Assembly (NCBI RefSeq): GCF_016863115.1 | Contig: NZ_BOOG01000012.1 | Location: forward strand, 62,001 to 126,000 | Source: Sphaerimonospora thailandensis | GTDB lineage: Bacteria > Actinomycetota > Actinomycetes > Streptosporangiales > Streptosporangiaceae | Length of the DNA stretch: 64,000 nt | Reading direction: 5' to 3' | Part shown: positions 25,639 through 34,096 of the stretch, piece by piece | Layout: each line of letters starts with the position of its first letter | Position numbering within the stretch: position 1 is the stretch's first letter | Position numbers and translations under genes: made by a program | Notes under the pieces: generated by a model | The model's input: the letters and a program-made list of their open reading frames with translations, nothing else | Databases searched by the model: none | What the model was told of the DNA's origin: nothing

Positions 25639-27351
25639 CTAAGGGGCACCGACCCGGACAGATCGACCGGCCGGGGCGTTGAGCCAGGTGGCGACGTCAT
25701 CCGGGAGGGGAGCGCCATTGGGCAATCCCTCTCCGACGGCCAAGGCGCCGGGGTCGGCAAAGGGAATGGAGCCGCGGGCTTCCCGCCCGTGGCGTTCGAT
25801 TTCGGCCCGCTCCTGGACGGTGCGAAGGTCCGTGAATGAACGGTGCCCGGCCCGGCGGTCCACCCATTTGATGGAATCGGCGCCGCCACCGTCTGCGAGA
25901 TAGTAGACGTTGTAGTCGAAATCGGCCATTTCTGGCGCAGTCCGCCTGCCAGTCAGGTCCTCGACCGACACGAGGGGCTGGGGTCCGCCCTGGACGAGGT
26001 TGTTGCGCACCTCCACGCCGGACACGTTCCACGGCATGCGTGGGTCGTCCTGTTCCCGCGCGCCGTCGATGACATTGATCTGCGTGCCGCCGTTGCGCAG
26101 CACGGTGTTGTTCCACAGCCGGACATCGCTCGACTCGTTGACGTACAACCCGTTCTTGCCGTTGTCGGCCACGACGTTCCCGACGATCAGCCCGCGTGCC
26201 GAGATCTCGTAGTGAATGCCGTGCCCGGCGTTCGCCAGCGCGAGGTTGCGGGCGACCACCGCGTCGGACACGGACTCGTCGAGCCAGAAGCCCGGCCCGA
26301 AGTTGCGCTCCGAACGGTTGCCGGCCAGTTGGAGCCCGGCCGACGTGGTGATCTTCATGCCGCCCGAGACGGGAGCCATCTCGAAGTGCTCCCAGTTGTT
26401 GCCCTCCATCAGGTTTCCGGCCACGGTGGCCTGCTGCGTGCGGTGCCCGTGCAGCCCGAGTTGTCCGTTGCGCAGGAAGGCGTTGTTCCGCACGACGATC
26501 CGGTCACCCTTGATGCTGAGCCCGGCGAGCGCGGTGTCGGCGAAGACGTCGTTCTCGAACCGCAGATCGTTCGCGAACCCCTTCACCGCGCCCATTCTCC
26601 TGATCGGCGTGGCGTAGCGGCGGAAGCCGATGCCGAGGACGGCCGAGCCGTCCGCCTGGTTGAGGTAGAGCGCCTCGGCCAGGGTCGTGGCCCGCACGTC
26701 GTGGCCGGTCGGGTCGGAGCCCAGGTAGAGCTTTCCGCCGTCGTAGTCGACGAAGAACGTTCCGGGCTTCAGCAGGTCGCGGCCGGCCACCTGCTTCTGC
26801 TGCTGCCCGTCGACGAAGACCTGGTCGGGCCAGTTGGCCACGGGGTTCTCCGGGCCCACCATGCGCCAGGCCTCACCGCCCCCCGCCGTCGGGTCGGTGT
26901 TGTCGAACCGGATGTTCCAGCCGTCCCTGCGCCAGACCGCACCATCCCGGACCCAGCCGTACACCGCCTCGGTACCGTCGAACCACACCGCCTCGCGCGG
27001 ATAGGCCTGCAGGGTCAGTTGCTTGCCGTACACCTCGACGGACTCGTGGTAGACGCCCCCGCGGAGCACGATGACGGCGCCGGCGGGGACGGCCCGCACC
27101 GCGTGCCCCACGGTGCGCCACGGCGCCTCCCCGGTGCCCGGGGCGACGTCGTTTCCCCAGGGCGCCACGAAATACGCCCCCTGCGGAACGGGGTAGGCGG
27201 AGGTTCCGATGGCGAGCGGCCCGGCCGTGCGCCAGTCGGCCACGACAGGGCCAGGTGTGTCGTGGCTCCACGCGCCCCATCCGGTGCCGAGGACCGCCAG
27301 CGTCGCCAGACCGGCGACACCGACCCTCCTGTTGACACGCAGCCGTATCAT
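25639..27351 (-). CDS. Secreted right-handed parallel beta-helix protein
   Basis: 570 residues with an N-terminal hydrophobic segment (~10-28, VGVAGLATLAVLGTGWGAW). YFVAPWGNDVAPGTGEAPW and VIVLRGGVYHESV are the opening motifs of pectate-lyase-like parallel beta-helix proteins. Residues ~225-430 show regular coils (IVVRNNAFLRNGQLGLHGH, VVARNLALANAGHGIHYEI, LIVGNVVADNGKNGLYVNE). Such folds occur in polysaccharide lyases, epimerases and depolymerases. The active site cannot be placed here. It overlaps the Wzy-like gene by 4 bp (ATGA), so it is made together with a polymerase and may trim or epimerise its product (inference). Confidence 0.87.
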   Translation of the reverse strand: MIRLRVNRRVGVAGLATLAVLGTGWGAWSHDTPGPVVADWRTAGPLAIGTSAYPVPQGAYFVAPWGNDVAPGTGEAPWRTVGHAVRAVPAGAVIVLRGGVYHESVEVYGKQLTLQAYPREAVWFDGTEAVYGWVRDGAVWRRDGWNIRFDNTDPTAGGGEAWRMVGPENPVANWPDQVFVDGQQQKQVAGRDLLKPGTFFVDYDGGKLYLGSDPTGHDVRATTLAEALYLNQADGSAVLGIGFRRYATPIRRMGAVKGFANDLRFENDVFADTALAGLSIKGDRIVVRNNAFLRNGQLGLHGHRTQQATVAGNLMEGNNWEHFEMAPVSGGMKITTSAGLQLAGNRSERNFGPGFWLDESVSDAVVARNLALANAGHGIHYEISARGLIVGNVVADNGKNGLYVNESSDVRLWNNTVLRNGGTQINVIDGAREQDDPRMPWNVSGVEVRNNLVQGGPQPLVSVEDLTGRRTAPEMADFDYNVYYLADGGGADSIKWVDRRAGHRSFTDLRTVQERAEIERHGREARGSIPFADPGALAVGEGLPNGAPLPDDVATWLNAPAGRSVRVGAP

Positions 27352-28652
27352 CTGACCGCCCTCGGGGACGCCACCTGTGCGGGGAGATCCGGAGTGTCCG
27401 CCCCGGAGTCAGTTTCTGGACGCCTGTCGTCCGCCGGCGGTTTACGCGCCAGCAGGATCGTCCAAGCGATCACCGTGTAGAGCCAGACGGACGCGACATT
27501 GGCCGGCGCCGCCACCATCTCGGTGGTGACCCCGTCGACCAGGAAGAAGACCATCACACCAAGCAGCATCGCGGCCTCTGCCCGGACGTGTCTGGCCCGG
27601 ACCAGCACGAGCAGGCGGACGATCAGGGCCAGGATCAGCATGCAGAACAGGGTCAGGCCGACGAGGCCGCCCTCGACCAGGACATTGACGATGGCGTTGT
27701 GGCCGCCCCCCAGGCCGATGTCGTCGAGGAAGAGCCCGCGCGTCGACGACAGGCCGTTGCCGAAGAAGGGCTCCGCGCTGAAGGCGCGTAGCGCGAACGT
27801 CCACAGGTCGGTCCTGGCGTTCAGGCTCTCCAACTGCTCGACCGACTCACCACGAGTGGCGAAACCGACCAACCGGTCGGTGAAGGCCAGCCCGGCCACG
27901 ATCACACATGGCAGCGTGATCATCAGGAATATCGCCCTGCCGCGCGGGCCGCGGGCCAGCAGCGACATCACCACCAACCCGGCCGCGCAGCCGCCGGCCG
28001 CACCCCGGGTGCCCGTGCCGACCAGGGCCGCGACCAGGATCACCCCCGCGATCGGGTAAGCGGGCAGCGGCCAGCGCCTCGGCGGTCCCCCGGGCAGCGC
28101 GAATCCGGCGACCAACAAGATCGCGATACCGAGGAAGATGCCGGCCGAGACAGGGTGAACGTAGAGCCAGTTGAACCGGTCCACGGTCAGCGGCGTGCGG
28201 GGGAACGGAATGGCGACGCCGATGCCCACGGAGACCAGCACGAGCAGAATGAACGCGTGCGCCAGCCGCCACAGGTCCTCCCGCTCCGCCCGGGCCACCA
28301 GCACCTGGGAGACCGCGGCGATGATGAGGAGTTGCACGCCGCGCACCGCGGCGAACGTGGGGAACGGGGTCCAGAGCACACTCATCATCGAGAACACGGC
28401 GAACCCCCAGCCGAGCAGCCGGATCGAGGACCCCCGTCGGCGCGGCGCCCTGATCCCGAACCGTCGGTACAGGTAGAGCGCGACCAGGCCGTAGACCCCG
28501 ATCTCCAGGAGGATGGTCGCGTCCACGCCTCCGTTGATCGACTGGTTCACCGGCCGGGAGCGTAACTTGTACTCACTCGCGAGGATGAGACCGATCGGCA
28601 CCAGAACGGGCCACCAGTGGACATGTTCGCGGCGATGGCGAGCCTTTATCAT
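27348..28652 (-). CDS. O-antigen ligase/polymerase family membrane protein (Wzy-like, copy 2)
   Basis: 434 residues from ATG 28652 with GAGGAG 8 nt upstream; the frame is open to 28694 but lacks a site there. About 11 TM helices. The Wzy/ligase landmarks are WLYVHPVSAGIFLGIA, VGTGTRGAAGG and the outer loop FFGNGLSSTRG with GGGHNAIVNVLVEGGLVGL. It probably polymerises repeat units for the second gene set. The downstream beta-helix gene is translationally coupled. It is divergent from the sulfotransferase across ~100 bp. Confidence 0.87.
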   Translation of the reverse strand: MIKARHRREHVHWWPVLVPIGLILASEYKLRSRPVNQSINGGVDATILLEIGVYGLVALYLYRRFGIRAPRRRGSSIRLLGWGFAVFSMMSVLWTPFPTFAAVRGVQLLIIAAVSQVLVARAEREDLWRLAHAFILLVLVSVGIGVAIPFPRTPLTVDRFNWLYVHPVSAGIFLGIAILLVAGFALPGGPPRRWPLPAYPIAGVILVAALVGTGTRGAAGGCAAGLVVMSLLARGPRGRAIFLMITLPCVIVAGLAFTDRLVGFATRGESVEQLESLNARTDLWTFALRAFSAEPFFGNGLSSTRGLFLDDIGLGGGHNAIVNVLVEGGLVGLTLFCMLILALIVRLLVLVRARHVRAEAAMLLGVMVFFLVDGVTTEMVAAPANVASVWLYTVIAWTILLARKPPADDRRPETDSGADTPDLPAQVASPRAVR

Positions 28653-28751
28653 GCAGACGCTCCTCGCCCGTACCACAGCCCCGCCGACTTGCACCCCGAA
28701 CCGATGAGATAGTAGGCACTGGGTGGTGGCGAAGCAAGGAGAAGGCGACGT

Positions 28752-29660
28752 ATGAGCACGCGAGACCTCTTACCGGAGTCTGTCCTGACTATGGGACGGA
28801 GCGTGTTCAGAGCCTACGGAATGGCGACGGCATGGACGAGACCGGACCCGGATTTCCTCCTCATCGGTGCTAAGCGCGGCGGTTCGACCTCTCTGTACTA
28901 CGCACTCCTCGAGCACCCGAATATCATTCCGCTTTTCCCCTCGGCCGACCTGCTTCCCAAAGCCAACCACACCAAAGGCGTGCACTTCTTCGACAGCAAC
29001 TATCAACGTGGCATGCGCTGGTACCGGTCGTATCTGCCCAGCAAGGCGGCCCGTTCCCGCGCGGCCCGGCGCGCCGGAGGGCCGGTGATCACCGGCGAGG
29101 GCTCGCCCTACTACCTGTATCATCCGCTCGCGGCGCAGCGCGCGGCCCGGGACGTGCCCGACGCGCGCATTCTGCTGATCCTGCGCGACCCGGTGGAACG
29201 CACCTTCTCGCACTATCGGGAACGGGTACGGGCCGGCGCCGAGCAACTGTCGTTCGAAGATGCGCTGGCCGCGGAGGCGGAGCGGACCGCGGGCGAGGAG
29301 CAGCGTCTCATCTCCGACCCGGCCTACTACAGCTACGCCCACGAACAGCAGTCCTATATGGCGCAGAGCGAATACGATCTCGCGCTGCGGCGCTGGTTCG
29401 ACCACTTCCCTGCTGACCGGTTCCACGTGGTCAGCAGCGAGGAGTTCTACCGCGACCAACAGCGCGTGTGCGACGAGGTGGCGGCATTCCTCGGCCTGCC
29501 GCACGCCCCGCTGCCCGATGCCGGGAAGGTATGGAATCCCGCTCCCCAGGCCGAGTTCGCCACGTCGATCAGACACCGGCTGATCGAGCACTTCGCCCCG
29601 CACAACGCCGCTCTGGAGAAGATGCTCGACCGTTCGTTCCCGGACTGGGCCACTCCCTAA
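28752..29660 (+). CDS. Sulfotransferase domain protein (PAPS-dependent, NDST-like)
   Basis: 302 residues, ATG at 28752 with AAGGAGAAGG upstream. The 5'-phosphosulfate loop is FLLIGAKRGGSTSLYYAL (~35-52) and the 3'-phosphate site is LILRDPVERTFSHYRE (~138-153), both typical of the heparan N-/O-sulfotransferase type. GVHFFDSNYQRGMRWYRSY and GEGSPYYLYHP are also family features. It moves a sulfate from PAPS to a carbohydrate or lipid. Inside this locus the likely target is the polymer or its lipid-linked unit. The stop codon abuts the stop of the convergent APH-like gene with no gap. Confidence 0.88.
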   Translation: MSTRDLLPESVLTMGRSVFRAYGMATAWTRPDPDFLLIGAKRGGSTSLYYALLEHPNIIPLFPSADLLPKANHTKGVHFFDSNYQRGMRWYRSYLPSKAARSRAARRAGGPVITGEGSPYYLYHPLAAQRAARDVPDARILLILRDPVERTFSHYRERVRAGAEQLSFEDALAAEAERTAGEEQRLISDPAYYSYAHEQQSYMAQSEYDLALRRWFDHFPADRFHVVSSEEFYRDQQRVCDEVAAFLGLPHAPLPDAGKVWNPAPQAEFATSIRHRLIEHFAPHNAALEKMLDRSFPDWATP

Positions 29661-30560
29661 CTAATCGATCAACCTGTCGAGGATCTCCAGGAGCCTCCGG
29701 TTGAGTTCCACATCATCCGCGACCCGGCGGCTCACCCGGTCGCGCCAGTAGGCGGCGGCTTCGCCGTACCTCCGGGCAGGAGGCGTACCGCCGTACACCG
29801 CGAGGCGGGTGGCCGTGTAGTAGGTCTCGTCGGCGTGCGGCGGAGCGTATTCGGCATCCTCCCAGTCGATCAGCCACGGCACCGGGGTCCGGGTGAGCCG
29901 CAGGTTCCACGGGGTGAGGTCGCCGTGCATCGGCTGCCAGTGCGCGGGAACGTCAGCCGGCCGGGACAGGCGTGCCGCCAGGCTGGAGCTGATCTGTTCG
30001 CTCAGCCCGGCCACCTCGATATTCCGGGCGGGACGCGCCGGCACCGGTTCCATGGGGGACAGCAGCAGCCAGTGGAGGCCGTCGGTGGATCCGGCGCCGA
30101 GAACCTCGGGCACACGGAACCCGATGTCAGCTCCGGAGGTGAAGGCGGCCAGCGCCGTCGCCTCTCGCAGCAGTTCCTCAGGACGCTCCCGTATCTTCAG
30201 AAACCCGATGGGGCGTCCCGCCCGGAGAAGGAGCAGCGCGGCGCCCCCGGCCCGTGACAACTGCGGGCGCAGGTAGCCCGCTACGGCGTCCGAGGGACCG
30301 ACCACCGCCGCTGACTGCTCGCCTATCGCCGCCCACGCCTCGTCCGCCACGGGCGGACGCCACCGCCTGCGCCGGCCCGGCAGCACCCACGGGCCTGCCA
30401 CGCGGACAGCGGCGAACAACGCGAACTGCAGGGCCAACGGCACCGGCTTGGAGAACGTCAGCAGCGAGAGACCGGCACCGGCGGAGCGGCCGTCGCAGGT
30501 GGGGATCCAGACGTTCCCCCGGCCCGGGGGGTAGGCCAGGTATCGACCGGCTACAGACAT
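29661..30560 (-). CDS. Aminoglycoside-phosphotransferase-like (APH fold) kinase
   Basis: 299 residues. The kinase-like core is in the C-terminal half: FLKIRERPEELLREA (candidate Lys of the N-lobe), LLSPMEPVPA hinge, then the catalytic loop QPMHGDLTPWNLRL and the metal-binding LIDWEDAEYAPPHADE. The N-terminal ~95 residues are basic and hydrophobic (LLTFSKPVPLALQFALFAAV) and may touch the membrane. The substrate is unknown; a sugar or lipid-linked intermediate fits the locus. It follows the beta-propeller gene by one base and is the last gene of a four-gene operon starting at 33997. Confidence 0.78.
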   Translation of the reverse strand: MSVAGRYLAYPPGRGNVWIPTCDGRSAGAGLSLLTFSKPVPLALQFALFAAVRVAGPWVLPGRRRRWRPPVADEAWAAIGEQSAAVVGPSDAVAGYLRPQLSRAGGAALLLLRAGRPIGFLKIRERPEELLREATALAAFTSGADIGFRVPEVLGAGSTDGLHWLLLSPMEPVPARPARNIEVAGLSEQISSSLAARLSRPADVPAHWQPMHGDLTPWNLRLTRTPVPWLIDWEDAEYAPPHADETYYTATRLAVYGGTPPARRYGEAAAYWRDRVSRRVADDVELNRRLLEILDRLID

Positions 30561-30561
30561 G

Positions 30562-31590
30562 TCACCACCCCCGGTTCTCCGCCCGAATCACGATGATCAG
30601 TGAAGCGGTGAGGACGAGCAGCGCGATGCCGCCTACCGCAGCCCAGAGCCGGCCCGGTGCGAGCAGCGAATCGGCCTCCGACTCAGGGGCCGCACCGGTC
30701 GTGTCATTCGCCGGAACCGCTCCCTCAGGCCCCAGCGCGGTCGGCAGTTCCATCTGCCACACGGGCGACGACACGCCTTCGCTGGAGATCAGCAAGGTCC
30801 TTCCGTCCGGAGCGATCGCGATGCCCTCCCCCTGCTGCTGTTTCGGGAGATCCATGACCCAGGTGAGGTCGCCCCCTGGGCCGTCCCAGACCCGGGCCTT
30901 GTTGTAACTGCGCAGAATCATGGCACCGTTTGGTGTGATCAGCCCATCGCTCACCACATAGGGCAGCCGCCGCACCAGGGTCAACGCGTTGGTCCCGGTC
31001 TCGGACATCTCGGCGGGAGCCCGGTAGACGTTACCCCCTTTCGGGCTCTTGGTCACCACATAGAGCTGCTGACTGCGCGGGTCGACCAGCAACGTCTCCG
31101 CATCGTGCGCCCCGTCCGGGTAGGTCAACCGGTACGCGGTCGCCCTGACCGACGTGTTCGACAGTGTGGTCGGCTCGGCCAGTCGATAGACGACGACGGT
31201 CGAACGTGCGCTCGCATTCCCGCCGATGTCCCCGACGTACAGGTAGTCCGTGCCGTCTGCCCCGAGCGCGGCCGCCATGGCCTCGGGGTCGACGCCCTTG
31301 ACGTTGTCCAGGGTGACCACCGCGCGGGTCCTGCCGTCGGACCCCACAGCGAACAGCCGTACCGGGCCGCCTGTGTCGTTGAACGTCCAGACCACGCCGG
31401 GATTGACGCGACTGGCCGCCAGCCCGCTCGACTGGTCGATCCGCTTGTCGGCGAAGACGAAGGCCTGCTTCCATGCCGAGCTCGGCACGGTGGAGGGCTG
31501 AGGGGTCGGCTCCCGAGCCGCGGCGCCGGTCGGCGCCATCATCGTCACCCCGGCCAGCAAGAAGCCGCTAATGATCAGCTTGCGCCACAT
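30562..31590 (-). CDS. Secreted, C-terminally anchored beta-propeller protein
   Basis: 342 residues. A signal peptide (~1-25, LIISGFLLAGVTMMA then GAAA) precedes a propeller-like body with blades such as NPGVVWTFNDTGGPVRLFAV, DYLYVGDIGGNASARS, LLVDPRSQQLYVVTKSP and IAIAPDGRTLLISSEG. A single TM segment (~313-335) and a short basic tail (RAENRGW) anchor it. DGLITPNGAMILRSYNKARVW is also seen. It probably displays a sugar- or protein-binding domain outside the membrane. GAGGATGAG precedes the start. It overlaps the flippase gene by 23 bp and the APH-like gene follows by one base. Confidence 0.8.
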   Translation of the reverse strand: MWRKLIISGFLLAGVTMMAPTGAAAREPTPQPSTVPSSAWKQAFVFADKRIDQSSGLAASRVNPGVVWTFNDTGGPVRLFAVGSDGRTRAVVTLDNVKGVDPEAMAAALGADGTDYLYVGDIGGNASARSTVVVYRLAEPTTLSNTSVRATAYRLTYPDGAHDAETLLVDPRSQQLYVVTKSPKGGNVYRAPAEMSETGTNALTLVRRLPYVVSDGLITPNGAMILRSYNKARVWDGPGGDLTWVMDLPKQQQGEGIAIAPDGRTLLISSEGVSSPVWQMELPTALGPEGAVPANDTTGAAPESEADSLLAPGRLWAAVGGIALLVLTASLIIVIRAENRGW

Positions 31591-32851
31591 GGCTCATCCT
31601 CTCCGCGGGCAGAGCGGGTCCGTGATGTCGCAGGGCGCGCAGCCGTACGACAAGGATCACTGAGGTCACGACACCCCCCATGCCGATGCAGAACGGGGCG
31701 AGGTTCACCAGATCCGGTCGCAAGGCCAGCACCAGCAGAAGCAGCGTGATGCCGACCACGGACTCGATCAGCCGGACCACGAACACCAACCGGGAGTACC
31801 GGTAGGCGGTGGCGAGCATGCTGATCGGCAGCGTGGCCGCGATGCTCACCGAATAGGCCGCCCAGCCGGCCACCGCGATCGGCTCGATCGGGAAGTTCCC
31901 CCCGGTGATGAACGGCTCCAGCGGTTTCGCCAGCGCGACCACGACCACGCCACCGACCGCGGTGAGCGCGGTGAGCGCGAGCGAGGCGGACAGCGCCAGG
32001 CGGAGGCGCAGCGGCGTGCCGCTCTGGCGGAGCCGTACCATCCGGGGCAGCAGGAACGCGCCCACCCCGTTGATCAATGTGAGCGCCGGAGCCAGCAGCA
32101 GACGGGCGCCCTCGATGGCGGCGAGGGCCACACTGGAGACGATGGCGACGATGGCGACCCTGCTCAGCATCAGCGTCAACGGGCGCAGCCCGGCCTGGGC
32201 CGTACGCCACGTGGCGAACGCGACGATCCCCCGCAGATCGGCCCGGCGCAGACCGGGCCAGGCGAGCTCCTCACGGGGCAGGCTGATGACGGCCAGCACG
32301 ACCCCGGCCAGAGAGCCCGCGCACATCGCGGCGAGCACCGTCTCCAGGCGGAGCGCGCCGGCCAGCCAGAACGCGCCCAGCACCACGAAGACGACGACGA
32401 AGTCCACGACCGCGTTCGCGGCGAGCCGGCCGAACTCCAGCCGGGCGGCGAGCATTCGTCGCCCGGTGTCCTCCAGCAGCCATAACACCACGAGCACGCC
32501 GAACAGCACGACACCGGGCCCGCTCGCCGCATCCAGCACGATCGCCAAGACCGTGCCCACGACGGCGCCGAGAGCGAGTGTCGCCACCGACGATGCCGCG
32601 AGTGCGGCCCGGACACGCGGATCGAAGCGGTCCAGCACGGTGAGAGAGTCGCCGACCCACGCCGTGTGGAGCGTGGTGATCACTGTCAGCGTGGCGATCA
32701 GAAGCGTGAACGCGGCGAACCCGGCCGAACCAAGCTCTCTGGCCGCGATGAGTTGGAGCAGCAGGCTGCTGAGCGCGGCGACCACCTGGGCGAGAACCGA
32801 CCCCCCGGCTGAGGCGACGGTCTTGCGTACCCGCTCCCCGAGACCCGGCAC
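31568..32851 (-). CDS. Oligosaccharide flippase (MOP/Wzx-like, copy 2)
   Basis: 427 residues from GTG 32851, 3 bp after the GT4 stop. About 12 TM helices with LSSLLLQLIAARELGSAGFA at the N-terminus, LEDTGRRMLAARLEFGRLAA at ~127-146 and AFLLPRMVRLRQSG at ~262, which fit the polysaccharide transporter family. It is shorter than copy 1 (498 residues) and not closely similar, so the two presumably handle different units. Coupled to the DUF1972-type transferase upstream. Confidence 0.85.
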   Translation of the reverse strand: MPGLGERVRKTVASAGGSVLAQVVAALSSLLLQLIAARELGSAGFAAFTLLIATLTVITTLHTAWVGDSLTVLDRFDPRVRAALAASSVATLALGAVVGTVLAIVLDAASGPGVVLFGVLVVLWLLEDTGRRMLAARLEFGRLAANAVVDFVVVFVVLGAFWLAGALRLETVLAAMCAGSLAGVVLAVISLPREELAWPGLRRADLRGIVAFATWRTAQAGLRPLTLMLSRVAIVAIVSSVALAAIEGARLLLAPALTLINGVGAFLLPRMVRLRQSGTPLRLRLALSASLALTALTAVGGVVVVALAKPLEPFITGGNFPIEPIAVAGWAAYSVSIAATLPISMLATAYRYSRLVFVVRLIESVVGITLLLLVLALRPDLVNLAPFCIGMGGVVTSVILVVRLRALRHHGPALPAERMSHVAQADH

Positions 32852-32854
32852 CCG

Positions 32855-33997
32855 TCAGTCCCCGGCCCCGGCTCGTCCAACCCCGGCTCGTCGGGCCCCG
32901 AGATCTCCGGTCACGAGATCATGACACAGCCGTTCGTACCGAGCCGCGACGTCGTCCCAGCGATATGCGGTGCGGGCACGCTCCCGGGCCGCCGCACCGC
33001 GGGCGGCCTCCTGATCACGTCGCTTCTCCACCGTTTCCAGCGTCTCGGCCAGCATGGCCTCATCGCCGAAGAACAGTCCGGTGTCGGCCAGCACCTCACG
33101 GTTGAACACCACGTCATAGGCGATCACCGGGGCGCCGGCGCCCATCGCGCGGAGCAACGACGGATTCGTGCCGCCCACCGAGTGGCCGTGCAGATAGGAC
33201 GCGCAGCCGGCGTACAGCGCGTCCAGCAACTCCTGATCCCAGATCCCGCCGACCAGACGGACCCGCGGATCCGAGCCGGCGATCTCGTGGACCCGCTCGG
33301 TGTATTCAGCCGCATAGGGCGCCGACCCCACGACGATCAGCGGATATTCCGCTCGACTCCGAACATAGCCCGCGACGATCTCCGCCACGTGGTTCTCCGG
33401 CTCGAAGCGCGCCACCACCAAATGAAAACGCCCGGGCTCGTACCCCGTCCGTTTCAGCAACTCCGTATTCGCCACGTCCTGAATCGGTGCGCCGTACGGA
33501 ATCAGCACACTTCCGATCTCATAACGTTCCTGGTAATAGTCTTGGATGGCACGGGCGTCTGCGATGACCGCGTGCGACCAGCGTACGGAGAGGCGCTCCG
33601 CGATGAGGTAGTAGCGTCGCCCCGCCCCGCTCCACTTGTCCCGCTTCCACTCCAGACCGTCGACATGCGTCGCGACGGGGATCCGTGCGGCGCGGATGAA
33701 CGGCAACAGCGGCGAGTTGGCGGCGTTGAAAACGAGGGCGACGTCGGTCCGGTGGGCCAGCAGATGTCCGACGGACAGCGCGGTGTGGCTCAGCGTCTCC
33801 AGCGTCTTGTGTCTGAGGGCCGGGAGGTGAACCAGGCGCATGCCCCTGTGCTCGTCCTGCCGCTCCGCCGCACCGCGGCAGTAAACCCGGACCTGGTGCC
33901 CCGCGTCGACCAACCGGGCGCCGATTTCCTCGACCGCGGTTTCAAAACCGCCATACCGGGCTGGAACACCTCTTGTCCCGATCATGGCGATGTGCAC
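32855..33997 (-). CDS. DUF1972/GT4 family glycosyltransferase
   Basis: About 380 residues from GTG 33997, which has GGGGGAG just upstream. The frame is open to 34126, but the family usually starts right at the IAMIGTRGVPARYGG motif seen here. That N-terminal motif with FETAVEEIGARL is the DUF1972 signature (rhamnosyltransferase-like). The GT-B C-terminal half has VARFEPENHVAEIV, VVGSAPYAAEY and GHSVGGTNPSLLRAMGAGAP. It probably transfers rhamnose or a related sugar to a lipid-linked acceptor. First gene of a four-gene operon (GT4, flippase, propeller, APH-like), divergent from the next GT4 across a ~100-bp region with a perfect dyad. Confidence 0.88.
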   Translation of the reverse strand: MHIAMIGTRGVPARYGGFETAVEEIGARLVDAGHQVRVYCRGAAERQDEHRGMRLVHLPALRHKTLETLSHTALSVGHLLAHRTDVALVFNAANSPLLPFIRAARIPVATHVDGLEWKRDKWSGAGRRYYLIAERLSVRWSHAVIADARAIQDYYQERYEIGSVLIPYGAPIQDVANTELLKRTGYEPGRFHLVVARFEPENHVAEIVAGYVRSRAEYPLIVVGSAPYAAEYTERVHEIAGSDPRVRLVGGIWDQELLDALYAGCASYLHGHSVGGTNPSLLRAMGAGAPVIAYDVVFNREVLADTGLFFGDEAMLAETLETVEKRRDQEAARGAAARERARTAYRWDDVAARYERLCHDLVTGDLGARRAGVGRAGAGD

Positions 33998-34056
33998 GCG
34001 ACTCCCCCACGACTGAACGTTCTGCATACCATTGCTGAAGCCTCTTGAACCCGGCA

Positions 34057-34075
34057 TTGCCCCGACCTGGGGCAA
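34057..34075. promoter_or_regulatory. Perfect dyad between two divergent glycosyltransferase genes
   Basis: TTGCCCC, 5-nt spacer GACCT, GGGGCAA: 7-bp perfect arms in the intergenic region between 33997 (minus) and 34097 (plus). Position suggests an operator for one or both transcripts. No regulator is identified. Confidence 0.4.
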
Positions 34076-34096
34076 GACTATCGAAGGGAAGGTCAC

